DNA of 64,000 bases, taken from the NCBI GenBank assembly GCA_902826565.1, contig CADEFF010000011.1:27335-91334 (forward strand), in the 5' to 3' direction. Position 1 is the stretch's first letter. Each line of letters opens with the position of its first letter. The DNA comes from an uncultured Rhodospirillaceae bacterium (GTDB taxonomy: Bacteria > Pseudomonadota > Alphaproteobacteria > Dongiales > Dongiaceae). The position numbers were made by a program, and so were the translations under genes. Below the pieces are notes generated by a model. That model searched no databases, was not told the DNA's origin, and worked only from the letters and a program-made list of their open reading frames with translations. Below are positions 16,658 to 24,674 of this stretch, piece after piece.

Positions 16658-18690
16658 GCCGCCTCCCGCGTGCTGCGATCCACCAGCTCGACGATCTCGG
16701 CGATGATGGCGGTGAGGTCGTAATCCTTCGGCGTGTAGATGCCGCGGATGCCGGATTGCCGGAGCGCGAGCCCATCCTCGGTCGGGATGATGCCGCCGAC
16801 CACCACGGGGATGTCGCCGAGCCCGAGCTTGCGCAGCGCCTCGATCACCTCGCGCACCAGCGTCAGATGCCCGCCGGAGAGGATCGAGAGCCCGACCACA
16901 TGCACCGCCCCCTCGCCCGCCGCCGCCGCGATCTCGGCCGGCGTCAGGCGGATGCCGTCATAGATCACCTCGAGCCCGGCGTCGCGCGCCCGCACCGCGA
17001 TCTGCTCGGCGCCGTTCGAATGGCCGTCGAGGCCGGGCTTGCCGACCAGCAGCTTGATCGGCCGGCCGAGCCGGGCGGCGATCTCGGCCACCCGCCGGCG
17101 CAATCGCTCCAGCCGTTCGTCGGCGCTCTCGACCCTGACGCCGCGCACGCCGGTCGGCGCGCGATATTCGCCGAAGACGGCGCGCAGCGCCCCGCCCCAT
17201 TCGCCGGTGGTGACGCCCGCATGGGCGCAGGCGATCGAGGCCGCCATGATGTTGCGGTCAGAGGATGCCGCCTGCTTCAGCGCGTCCAGCGCCGCCGCCG
17301 CGGCCTTGGCGTCGCGCTTGGCGCGCCAGCCCTTCAGGCTGCGCAGTTGCGCGAACTCGGCGTTCTCGTCGACCGCGAGAAAACCCGGCCCGTCGCCGGC
17401 CGAAAGCGGCGAGGGCTCGGTCTCGGCGAAGCGGTTGACGCCGACGACGGTCTGCGCGCCGGCCTCGATCGCGGCGACGCGGCGCGCGTTGGATTCGACG
17501 AGACGCTGCTTCATGTAGCTCGATTCGACCGCCGCCACCGCGCCGCCCATCGCCTCGATGCGGGCGAGCTCGGCGAGCGCCTCGCGCTTCAGCGCCTCGA
17601 CCTTGGCCGCGATCACCGGCGAGCCGTCGAAGATATCCTCGAACTCGGTGATGTCGGTCTCGAAGGCGACGATCTGCTGCAGCCGGATCGACCATTGCTG
17701 GTCCCAGGGACGCGGCAGGCCCAGCGCCTCGTTCCAGGCGGGAAGCTGCACCGCGCGGGCCCGCGCGCGCTTCGAGAGCGTGACCGCCAGCATCTCGAGC
17801 AGGATGCGATAGACGTTGTTCTCCGGCTGCTGCTCGGTGAGGCCGAGCGAGTTCACCTGCACGCCGTAGCGGAAGCGGCGGAACTTCTCCTCCGCCACGC
17901 CATAGCGCTCGCGGCAGATCTCGTCCCAGAGCTCGGCGAAAGCCCGCATCTTGCAGATCTCCGTCACGAGGCGGATGCCGGCATTGACGAAGAAGCTCAT
18001 GCGGCCGACGACCTGCGGGAACTCCGCCGGCGGCACCTGGCCCGAGCCGCGCACCGCATCCAGCACGGCGACCGCGGTCGCGAGCGCGAAGGCGAGCTCC
18101 TCGACCGGCGTCGCGCCCGCCTCCTGCAGATGGTAGGAGCAGACGTTGGTCGGATTCCATTTCGGCACTTCGCGATAGGCGAAGGCGATGGTGTCGGTCA
18201 CGAGCCGGAGGCTCGGCGCCGGCGGGAAGATATGCGTCCCGCGCGAGAGATATTCCTTGATGATGTCGTTCTGCACCGTGCCCTGAAGCCTGTCGCGGGC
18301 GACCCCTTGCGTCTCGGCGAGCGCGACATAAAGGGCGAGCAGCCAGGGCGCGGTCGCGTTGATCGTCATGGAGGTGTTCATGCGATCGAGCGGCAGCCCG
18401 TCGAAGAGCGCCGCCATGTCGCCCAGATGCCCGATCGGCACGCCGACCTTGCCGACCTCGCCGCGCGCCAGCGGATGATCGGCGTCGTAGCCGGTCTGGG
18501 TCGGGAGATCGAAGGCGACGGAAAGCCCGGTCTGGCCCTTGGCGAGATTGGCGCGGTAGAGCGCGTTCGAGGCCTTGGCCGAGCTATGGCCGGAATAGGT
18601 GCGGATCAGCCAGGGCGCCTCGCGCGGCGCCCCCTTGGCGGGTTGGCCAGCCGCGGATTCCCTCGGTTTTTCTCGGTCGGACGCGCTCAT
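16654..18690 (-). CDS. ecm: Ethylmalonyl-CoA mutase, coenzyme B12-dependent
   Basis: The product has 678 residues. An N-terminal TIM-barrel substrate domain (about 30-520) with TYSGHSSAKASNALYRANLA and SVAFDLPTQTGYDADH is joined to a C-terminal cobalamin domain (about 545-670) carrying the base-off motif DGHSNG in GKPGLDGHSNGAEQIAVRA. The SNG form and overall length fit MeaA/Ecm rather than methylmalonyl-CoA mutase, which has DGHDRG. Ecm converts (2R)-ethylmalonyl-CoA to methylsuccinyl-CoA in acetyl-CoA assimilation. GAGGAGG upstream supports the start. Ccr and Mcd, the flanking pathway steps, are encoded 6-9 kb away, and a corrinoid adenosyltransferase near 28.5 kb could supply its cofactor. 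Confidence 0.92.
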   Translation of the reverse strand: MSASDREKPRESAAGQPAKGAPREAPWLIRTYSGHSSAKASNALYRANLAKGQTGLSVAFDLPTQTGYDADHPLARGEVGKVGVPIGHLGDMAALFDGLPLDRMNTSMTINATAPWLLALYVALAETQGVARDRLQGTVQNDIIKEYLSRGTHIFPPAPSLRLVTDTIAFAYREVPKWNPTNVCSYHLQEAGATPVEELAFALATAVAVLDAVRGSGQVPPAEFPQVVGRMSFFVNAGIRLVTEICKMRAFAELWDEICRERYGVAEEKFRRFRYGVQVNSLGLTEQQPENNVYRILLEMLAVTLSKRARARAVQLPAWNEALGLPRPWDQQWSIRLQQIVAFETDITEFEDIFDGSPVIAAKVEALKREALAELARIEAMGGAVAAVESSYMKQRLVESNARRVAAIEAGAQTVVGVNRFAETEPSPLSAGDGPGFLAVDENAEFAQLRSLKGWRAKRDAKAAAAALDALKQAASSDRNIMAASIACAHAGVTTGEWGGALRAVFGEYRAPTGVRGVRVESADERLERLRRRVAEIAARLGRPIKLLVGKPGLDGHSNGAEQIAVRARDAGLEVIYDGIRLTPAEIAAAAGEGAVHVVGLSILSGGHLTLVREVIEALRKLGLGDIPVVVGGIIPTEDGLALRQSGIRGIYTPKDYDLTAIIAEIVELVDRSTREAA

Positions 18691-18825
18691 GGGCTGGGCT
18701 CGGCCTCCTCAAGCCGGAAGCTTAGGGCCAAGCCATTGTGCGGTGCAATAAGTACCGAGCGTCGGATTCTCTTTCGCATGACGATCATGCCACTATTCGT
18801 AGAAGTAATTTTGAGGACAACCGCC

Positions 18826-19656
18826 ATGTCTGTTCCATCGACCGGAGCGCCGACAATAGCGTCGTTCTTCGCCGTCAACACTTGGCGCGAATCTTTTGAC
18901 CTCCTGACTCGCAACGCCGGGACGCTTTTTCTACTGATTCTGGCGCTCTATGCGGCGGCTTTCGCAGCCGGATCTATCGTCGGATTTCTTGCAGGCTTGA
19001 TAGGTCGATCGCAAAGTGTTGAAGGCGTTGCCAGCGCCGTTGGATTGCTCATTAGTTTCGCGCTTACCATGAACATCTGGATTGGGGTCTCACGGCTCGC
19101 TGTTCGGGGTGAGCGTCTTTTGTTCGGTGCGCTCTTCGACTGGCGCGGACGTCAATGGCGCATGCTCGGTGCAACGCTGCTCTGTTTGATCATTGCGTTG
19201 GCACCGCTGCTCATCATCTTAATCATAGGGTCGACGTTTTTTGCCGGCGTGGAAACACGTCGAAGCTCGGAGTCCCTGGTGCTCCTGATGCTTCCTGGCT
19301 TGGCGGTCTGGGTGATGCTGCTTTTCGGATTCGTTTGGGCGGTGACGTTTGGTGTACGGCTCGGATTTGTCTATCCGATCGTTGCCAACGATGGTCCTCC
19401 GGGTTCACTACGACAATCCTGGGAACTCAGTCGCGGACAAACCTTCAAACTGATTGGCGGGGTCGTGCTGATCGCCCTTCCGATCGTGCTTGTCGAACTC
19501 TTGCTGCTGTTGCCCGCCCTATTTCTCCTTGGAGCGTTGCGCGAGGGCCTGTATGCAACCCTCGCACAGTCCTTCGGCGGCAGCATTGCCGGCATCTGGG
19601 TGATGGCGTTTTTCTCGATCGCCTATCGAAAGCTGGCCGGCCCGAAGGCCGCCTAA
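18826..19656 (+). CDS. Hypothetical multi-pass membrane protein, AT-richer than its neighbours
   Basis: The product has 276 residues. The start at 18826 is chosen because TTGAGGAC precedes it at a good distance; an in-frame ATG at 18778 is less likely. About six long hydrophobic segments are seen, including SIVGFLAGLIG, LLCLIIALAPLLIILIIG and LIGGVVLIALPIVLVELLLL, with a loop PIVANDGPPGSLRQSWELSRG resembling the core of glycerophosphodiester-phosphodiesterase-like membrane domains and other uncharacterised families. Its codons use A and T at third positions far more than the flanking genes, suggesting recent acquisition. Its stop overlaps the metZ stop by four bases on the opposite strand. 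No function is assigned. Confidence 0.7.
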   Translation: MSVPSTGAPTIASFFAVNTWRESFDLLTRNAGTLFLLILALYAAAFAAGSIVGFLAGLIGRSQSVEGVASAVGLLISFALTMNIWIGVSRLAVRGERLLFGALFDWRGRQWRMLGATLLCLIIALAPLLIILIIGSTFFAGVETRRSSESLVLLMLPGLAVWVMLLFGFVWAVTFGVRLGFVYPIVANDGPPGSLRQSWELSRGQTFKLIGGVVLIALPIVLVELLLLLPALFLLGALREGLYATLAQSFGGSIAGIWVMAFFSIAYRKLAGPKAA

Positions 19657-20903
19657 ACCGCCTTCAACGCCCGCGCCAGGTCCGCTTCGATATCCGCGAG
19701 ATCCTCGAGCCCGAGCGAGAGGCGCACCATGCCGTCGGTGATGCCCTGTTGGGCGCGCGCTTCCGGCGTGAGGCGCTGGTGGGTCGTCGTCGCCGGATGG
19801 GTGACGAGGCTCTTGGCGTCGCCGAGATTGTTCGAGATCAGCACCAGCTCGAGCGCGTTGAGGAAGCGGAAGGCGGCCGCCTTGCCGCCCTTGAGCGTCA
19901 GGCTCACGAGGCTGCCGCCCGATTTCATCTGCTTCATGGCGAGGCGGTGCTGCGGATGGGATTTGAGCCCCGGATAAAGCGCCGTCTCCACCTTCGGATG
20001 CGCGGCGAGGAATTCGGCGACCGTCTTCGCCATGCGGCATTGCCGCTCGAGCCGGAGTTCCAGCGTCTCCAGCCCTTTGAGCAGGAGCCATGCATTCATC
20101 GGCGAGAGCGCCGGGCCGGTATGGCGGAGGAAGGGCTGCAGCTTGTCGGCGACGAACTTCCCGGTGCCGAGCACGACGCCGCCCAGCGTGCGGCCCTGGC
20201 CGTCGATATGCTTGGTGGCCGAATAGACCACCACGTCCGCGCCGAACGCGAGCGGCCGCTGCAACAGCGGCGTGGCGAAGACGTTGTCCACGACGATGCT
20301 GGCGCCCGCCTTGCGGGCGAGCGCGCAGACCGCCGCGAGATCGACGATGCGCAAACCCGGGTTGGACGGCGTCTCGAGGAAGACGGCGGCGGTCGGCCTC
20401 GCGAGCGCGCGCCGCCAGGCGGCGAGATCGCGCCCGTCCACGAGCTCCGTCTCGATCCCGAAGCGCGGCAGGATCTCGGCCAGGATATATTGACAGGAGC
20501 CGAAGAGCGCATCCGAGCTCACCACCCGGTCGCCCGCCTTGAGCTGGCACATCAGGGAGGCGAACACCGCCGCCATGCCGCTCGCGGTCGCCCGCGCGGC
20601 CTCGGCGCCTTCGAGCTGCGCCATGCGCGTCTCGAACATCTGCACGGTGGGGTTGGAGAAGCGGGAATAGACGAAGCGCGGCCTGGTGTTCGCGAAGGCG
20701 GCCTCCGCCTCCTCGGCGCTGTCATAGACATAGCCGGAGGTGAGGAAGATCGCCTCGGCGGTCTCCCGGAATTGGGAACGCAGCACCCCGCCATGCACCA
20801 TGCGGGTCTGCGCGCCCCGGCCCGCGGGCCCCTTCCCTGCGGCCGACCCGGTTTTGGCAGCCTTCGCCCCGGCGCCCTTGCGCCCCTTCGATCCCCTCGC
20901 CAT
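19653..20903 (-). CDS. metZ: O-succinylhomoserine sulfhydrylase
   Basis: The product has 416 residues, a Cys/Met-metabolism PLP enzyme. The Schiff-base lysine lies in VVYSATKHIDGQGR and the phosphate-binding region in TASGMAAVFASL. The sequence follows the MetZ branch, which makes homocysteine directly from O-succinylhomoserine and sulfide. An Ala/Gly/Lys-rich head (residues 1-30) precedes the conserved TRMVHGG. GGAGG (20911-20915) supports the start. A SAM-II riboswitch and an intrinsic terminator lie in the leader, so expression should fall when S-adenosylmethionine is plentiful. The substrate donor, MetX, is encoded near 53.5 kb. Confidence 0.92.
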   Translation of the reverse strand: MARGSKGRKGAGAKAAKTGSAAGKGPAGRGAQTRMVHGGVLRSQFRETAEAIFLTSGYVYDSAEEAEAAFANTRPRFVYSRFSNPTVQMFETRMAQLEGAEAARATASGMAAVFASLMCQLKAGDRVVSSDALFGSCQYILAEILPRFGIETELVDGRDLAAWRRALARPTAAVFLETPSNPGLRIVDLAAVCALARKAGASIVVDNVFATPLLQRPLAFGADVVVYSATKHIDGQGRTLGGVVLGTGKFVADKLQPFLRHTGPALSPMNAWLLLKGLETLELRLERQCRMAKTVAEFLAAHPKVETALYPGLKSHPQHRLAMKQMKSGGSLVSLTLKGGKAAAFRFLNALELVLISNNLGDAKSLVTHPATTTHQRLTPEARAQQGITDGMVRLSLGLEDLADIEADLARALKAV

Positions 20904-20918
20904 CGCGGCACCTCCAAC

Positions 20919-20949
20919 AAAAAAACCTCGACCGAAAAAGGCCGAGGTT
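20919..20949 (-). terminator. Intrinsic terminator between the SAM-II aptamer and metZ
   Basis: Read on the minus strand, AACCTCG and CGAGGTT arms (plus strand 20924-20930 and 20943-20949) with an inner CC/GG pair close a T-rich loop and end in seven U residues (plus-strand A's 20919-20925). It starts about 12 bases after the aptamer, so it can act as the riboswitch expression platform. Confidence 0.85.
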
Positions 20950-20960
20950 TGCCGCCTCTG

Positions 20961-21014
20961 GACCTTTTAGCTGCTTGTTTAACGTGGCCGCAATCCGGTT
21001 CAAATCGCCACGAC
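20961..21014 (-). promoter_or_regulatory. SAM-II riboswitch upstream of metZ
   Basis: On the minus strand the sequence reads CGTGGC-GATTTG-AA-CCGG-ATTGCG-GCCACG-TTAAACAAG-CA-GCTAAAAGG. CGTGGC/GCCACG forms P1, and the GATTTG, CCGG, TTAAACAAG and GCTAAAA blocks match the SAM-II (SAM_alpha) pseudoknot consensus known from alphaproteobacterial met leaders. It would sense S-adenosylmethionine and favour the terminator at 20919-20949. Confidence 0.93.
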
Positions 21015-21236
21015 GTCTGAAGACCCAACTATGCGAAGCGCCGCGCCGAAGTCAATGGCGGCGAGAAGCGCCGCCGCGGGATTTGCGGGGCGAACCGGCC
21101 GCCGGCCTCGCCGGAGCCGATGCGGATGAGGGCGCCGAAGGGCGGTGCCGCCTGAGCTATGATTGCGCCCGGCGTCGCTTGGCGGGAGGAAGCTCTCCCG
21201 TCCGACGACGTCACGATATCCGAAACGGGGAATGGC

Positions 21237-21989
21237 ATGTCCAAGACCGCCTCGCGAGCGCCCGATCTCCCGGCCGACGCTTCGCCGCGCAGCGCCGTCC
21301 GGAAGCCGATCGGCCCCTCCCTGCAGATCGGCCTGGGCGTGTTGCTCACCGCCATCGCCGGATGCGTCGACGCGATCGGCTTCATCGCGCTCGGCGGGTT
21401 CTTCGCGTCTTTCATGAGCGGCGCCAGCCTCTCGTTGGGGGTGGCGGCGAGCGCCGGCCACTGGGACGGCATCTACGAGACGGTCCGTGTGATCGCCGCC
21501 TTTCTTGCCGGCACGATCGTGGCGACGGTCATGGCCGGCGTCACGGGCGTCTGGGCGCTGTCGATCGTGCTGTCGCTGGAGGCGGGACTTCTCGCCGGCG
21601 CCGCTCTCCTGGCCGCGGCCGGATGGCCCGATTCGGTCGCGATCCTTCCCGTCGTGGCCGCCATGGGCGTTCAGAACACGGCGTTGCGCCCGGTGAACGG
21701 CATGCGTCTGGGCGCGACCTTCATGACGGGCACGCTCGTCAGCTTCGGTCAGGGCATCGGCACGGCCCTTCTCGGGCAGGGCCGGCCATGGAGCTGGTCC
21801 CCGCATGCCATCCTCTGGGGCGCATTCACCGCCGGCGCCGCGGCGGGAGGCGCCCTCTATGTCGCCTTCGGCTTCATGGCGGTATCGGGTCCGGCCGCTC
21901 TCGTCGCCGTCACGGCCGCGCTCGTCTTGGTCATGGTGTTTTTCGGGAACCGCTCTCGCCGGATGGACGGCTCGAACGGCCCGGCCTAG
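21237..21989 (+). CDS. DUF1275 family (YoaK-like) membrane protein
   Basis: The product has 250 residues from the ATG at 21237, which has GGGGA upstream; the frame is open back to 21159. Six or so hydrophobic segments are present. DUF1275 signatures are VLLTAIAGCVDAIGFIALGG, FFASFMSGASL, the GVQNTALRPVNGMRLGATFMTG region, and a Gly/Ala-rich last third. The family is widespread and its function unknown; it is not a recognised transporter class. It is divergent from the metZ riboswitch leader and about 87 bases before the DUF898 gene. Confidence 0.86.
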   Translation: MSKTASRAPDLPADASPRSAVRKPIGPSLQIGLGVLLTAIAGCVDAIGFIALGGFFASFMSGASLSLGVAASAGHWDGIYETVRVIAAFLAGTIVATVMAGVTGVWALSIVLSLEAGLLAGAALLAAAGWPDSVAILPVVAAMGVQNTALRPVNGMRLGATFMTGTLVSFGQGIGTALLGQGRPWSWSPHAILWGAFTAGAAAGGALYVAFGFMAVSGPAALVAVTAALVLVMVFFGNRSRRMDGSNGPA

Positions 21990-22076
21990 GGCGCGATCCG
22001 GGCCCGCGCCGGGCTTGTTGCGCACGCGATCCGCGTCGTAGCCTCGGCGCTGCAATTATCGGCTGCGGGGGGAAGC

Positions 22077-23240
22077 ATGATGGCGACGGAATCGAGCGCC
22101 GGCGGCCTGCCCGCCGGCCTGGAGGAACAGCGCCTCGTCTATGACGGCCGGCTCGGCGCGATCTACGGCATCTTCATCAAGACGCTGCTGCTCGCGATCG
22201 TCACCCTCGGCATCTATCGCTTCTGGGGCAAGACGAACATGCGCCGCTATGTCTGGTCGCATGTGAGCTTCCAGGGCGACCGGCTCGAATATACCGGGAC
22301 GGGCGGCGAACTCTTCAAGGGCTTCATCATCGTGGTCGGCTTCGTCTTCATCGCCGGCATCGCGCGCACGGCGCTCGAGCTCGCGTTCGGGTCGCTCTCC
22401 GCCGTCGCGGTCGTCGCGCAGCTTCTCTTCATCGTGGCGGTCGTCTATCTCGCCTTCGTGGCGCATTACGCGGCGCAGCGTTACCGCCTGACGCGCACGC
22501 TCTGGCGCGGCATCCGCGGCGGCGTCAGCGGCTCGGCCTGGTCCTACGGGATCAAGGCGATGCTCTATTCGCTCATCTCCAGCTTCACCTTCTTCCTGGC
22601 GCAGCCCTGGGCGAGCTTCCGCCTGCTCGAGCTCCGGCTCAACAACAGCTATCTCGGCGACGCCAAGGCGCTCGCCTCGTTGCAGGCCAGCGAGGTGTTC
22701 GGCCGCTACATCGCGGGCTACGGCATCATGCTGGTGCTGTTCGTCGGCTTCATCGCGCTCGCTATCCTGGCCGTGGGGAGCAGCGGCCTCGCGCAGGACT
22801 TCCTCGAGATCATCCAGGCGACGGCGGAAGGCCGCACGCCGGACACGACGCAGGTCGACATGACCTCGATCGCCATCGCCCTCGGACTCTTCTACGCGGG
22901 TTTCGCCGTCTGGGGCATCCTCGGCTCGACAATCGCCTTCGCCTGGTACTGGGCCGGCGTCGCCGGCGAGGTGGCGGCACGGCTCGAGGTCGCCGGCCTC
23001 AGGTTCCGCAGCGACATCACCGCGGGCGGGCTGATCGGGCTCTATATCGGCAACATGCTCATCGTCGTCTTCACCCTGGGGCTCGGCCTGCCCATCGCCT
23101 TGCACCGGTCGCTGCGATTCTTCACCGGGCGCTATGGCATACTCGGCCGTCTCGACCCCGACCGGCTGACGCAGACGACGCTCGACCGCCCGCGCACCGG
23201 CGAGGGGCTGCTCGAAGCCTTCGACCCCGGGCTCTTCTAA
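22077..23240 (+). CDS. DUF898 (YjgN-like) membrane protein
   Basis: The product has 387 residues. YjgN/DUF898 hallmarks are the early LVYDGRLGAIYGIFIK, the LGIYRFWGKTNMRRYVW motif near residue 45, and a repeat of the LRLNNSYLGD type (LELRLNNSYLGDAKAL). About seven membrane segments. The family is described only as an inner-membrane protein; no activity is known. The next gene, an M48 peptidase, begins about 10 bases downstream, and this DUF898-M48 pairing is often seen in proteobacteria, so a shared envelope quality-control role is plausible inference. Confidence 0.86.
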   Translation: MMATESSAGGLPAGLEEQRLVYDGRLGAIYGIFIKTLLLAIVTLGIYRFWGKTNMRRYVWSHVSFQGDRLEYTGTGGELFKGFIIVVGFVFIAGIARTALELAFGSLSAVAVVAQLLFIVAVVYLAFVAHYAAQRYRLTRTLWRGIRGGVSGSAWSYGIKAMLYSLISSFTFFLAQPWASFRLLELRLNNSYLGDAKALASLQASEVFGRYIAGYGIMLVLFVGFIALAILAVGSSGLAQDFLEIIQATAEGRTPDTTQVDMTSIAIALGLFYAGFAVWGILGSTIAFAWYWAGVAGEVAARLEVAGLRFRSDITAGGLIGLYIGNMLIVVFTLGLGLPIALHRSLRFFTGRYGILGRLDPDRLTQTTLDRPRTGEGLLEAFDPGLF

Positions 23241-23252
23241 AAGACGGTGCCG

Positions 23253-24410
23253 ATGACCGATCCCGCCCCGCCGCAGACCGATCGCTTCTTCGACGGCCGG
23301 ACGGCGCATGCGCACGCCGCGGTGCTGAAATTCGAGCCCGGCAAGCTTCTCATCGAGGACGCGGGCGGCGACCTGCTCGCCCGCTGGCCCCTCCCGGAGA
23401 TCCGCATCGTCGACGAGAACCTGGTCAATGGCGCGCTGGTCCTCGCCTTGACCGACGGCACCGCGCCGCGGCTCCATCTTTTCGAGGGGCCCGGCAAGGC
23501 GGCCCTGCTGCGGGCGCGGCCCGAGCTGCCGCGCTGGCGCGCGCAACAGGCCTGGCGCAACCTCCGGCAGGCGGCGATCTGGGGCGGCGGCGCGCTCGCC
23601 CTCGCAGCCCTGCTCTATTTCGGCTGGCGCGACGCCTCGATCGCCGTCGCCGGCTGGATCCCGCGCGAATGGGAGGCGCCGATCGGCGGGGCGATCCGCG
23701 ACGAGCTCGCCGCCGCCCACCGCGTCTGCTCGACGGCCGAAGCCGACACCGCGCTCGCCGGCCTCGTCGCACGCATCGCGCCGAGGCTCGGCGGCCCGCC
23801 GGTGACGATCGAGGTGCTCGATGTCGATCAGGTGAATGCGGTGGCGCTGCCGGGGAACCATATCCTGCTCTTCCGCGGGCTGCTCGACCGGGCGAGCTCG
23901 CCCGATCAGGTCGCGGGCGTGCTCGCCCACGAGGCGAGCCATCTCGAGCTGCGTCACCCGATGCGCGGCATCGTGCAGCAGCTCGGCGTCGGCGCGGTGC
24001 TGAGCATCGTCTTCGGCGGCAGCGACCTCGGCGCGCTCGGACAGCTCGCGGCCACGCTCCCCTATTCGCGCGCCATGGAATCGGAAGCCGACCGGCACGG
24101 GGTCGAGCTGCTGAAGGCGGCGGGCCTGCGCGCCGACGGGCTCGCGAGCTTCCTCACCGTCATGGCGGAAACCGATCCGGGCGGGCTTCCCGAATGGCTC
24201 TCGACCCATCGCGATCCGCAAGCGCGCGCCGCGGCGCTCGATGCGGACGCGAGCGGCGAGGCCGCGCTCGATCCCGCCGCCTGGCGCGAGCTGCGCGAGA
24301 TCTGTGGCGCCGACGACCCGGGCGAGGCGGGAGATTCCGGCGATCGGGTCGCGCGGCCCTCCTCCCTCGGACGCGGCGAAGGCTCGGCGGTCGGCGCGCC
24401 CGTCGAGTAA
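23253..24410 (+). CDS. M48 family membrane metallopeptidase
   Basis: The product has 385 residues from ATG 23253; a GTG at 23247 is an alternative. A soluble N-terminal part (about 1-105) precedes one membrane helix (about 110-128) and an M48 domain. The zinc site reads His226-Glu227-x-x-His230 (LAHEASHLEL), with the third ligand in RAMESEADRHG. The M48 family includes HtpX and Oma1-like proteases that degrade misfolded membrane proteins. The gene follows the DUF898 gene with 12 bases between, so the two are co-transcribed. Confidence 0.88.
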   Translation: MTDPAPPQTDRFFDGRTAHAHAAVLKFEPGKLLIEDAGGDLLARWPLPEIRIVDENLVNGALVLALTDGTAPRLHLFEGPGKAALLRARPELPRWRAQQAWRNLRQAAIWGGGALALAALLYFGWRDASIAVAGWIPREWEAPIGGAIRDELAAAHRVCSTAEADTALAGLVARIAPRLGGPPVTIEVLDVDQVNAVALPGNHILLFRGLLDRASSPDQVAGVLAHEASHLELRHPMRGIVQQLGVGAVLSIVFGGSDLGALGQLAATLPYSRAMESEADRHGVELLKAAGLRADGLASFLTVMAETDPGGLPEWLSTHRDPQARAAALDADASGEAALDPAAWRELREICGADDPGEAGDSGDRVARPSSLGRGEGSAVGAPVE

Positions 24411-24440
24411 GCCCGGGACGGGTGTGGCGCATCTTCCAGA

Positions 24441-24674
24441 ATTCGCCCGTTTTGCAATGCGATGTCACCGACCATGGCTGTTCGACCGAAACGGCCGTAC
24501 ATGCAATTAACCAACGTAATTTTCTGTCATGTAGTAATATTATTACTAATATGAGTCATGTATCGCAATTACCCGAATTTGTGCGTTGCAAAATAATGAG
24601 GGCTTCGCTTTAGTCGGAACCCGGACAAGGCGTCCGCCCTTGGTGAGGCGGATGCGTCGCGAGGGAGTTGCGAG
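24441..24674 (+). promoter_or_regulatory. AT-rich control region in front of ccr
   Basis: This stretch is strikingly AT-rich in an otherwise GC-rich window. It holds a perfect 8-bp-arm palindrome TAGTAATATTATTACTA (24532-24548), TTTTGCAA (24450-24457) facing TTGCAAAA (24586-24593), and two GCAATTA direct copies (about 24503 and 24564). A possible sigma-70 promoter is TTGCAA (24586-24591), 17 bases, TTTAGT (24609-24614). Half-sites of the TTTGCAAA type are known for ScfR/RamB/PccR regulators of acyl-CoA assimilation, so this may be a substrate-responsive switch; that is inference. Confidence 0.6.

Noticed and set aside
16756..18825. Long plus-strand open frame across ecm leading into the membrane gene
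   Set aside because: It is antisense to ecm and low in sequence complexity; the real gene in this frame begins at 18826 with a ribosome binding site.
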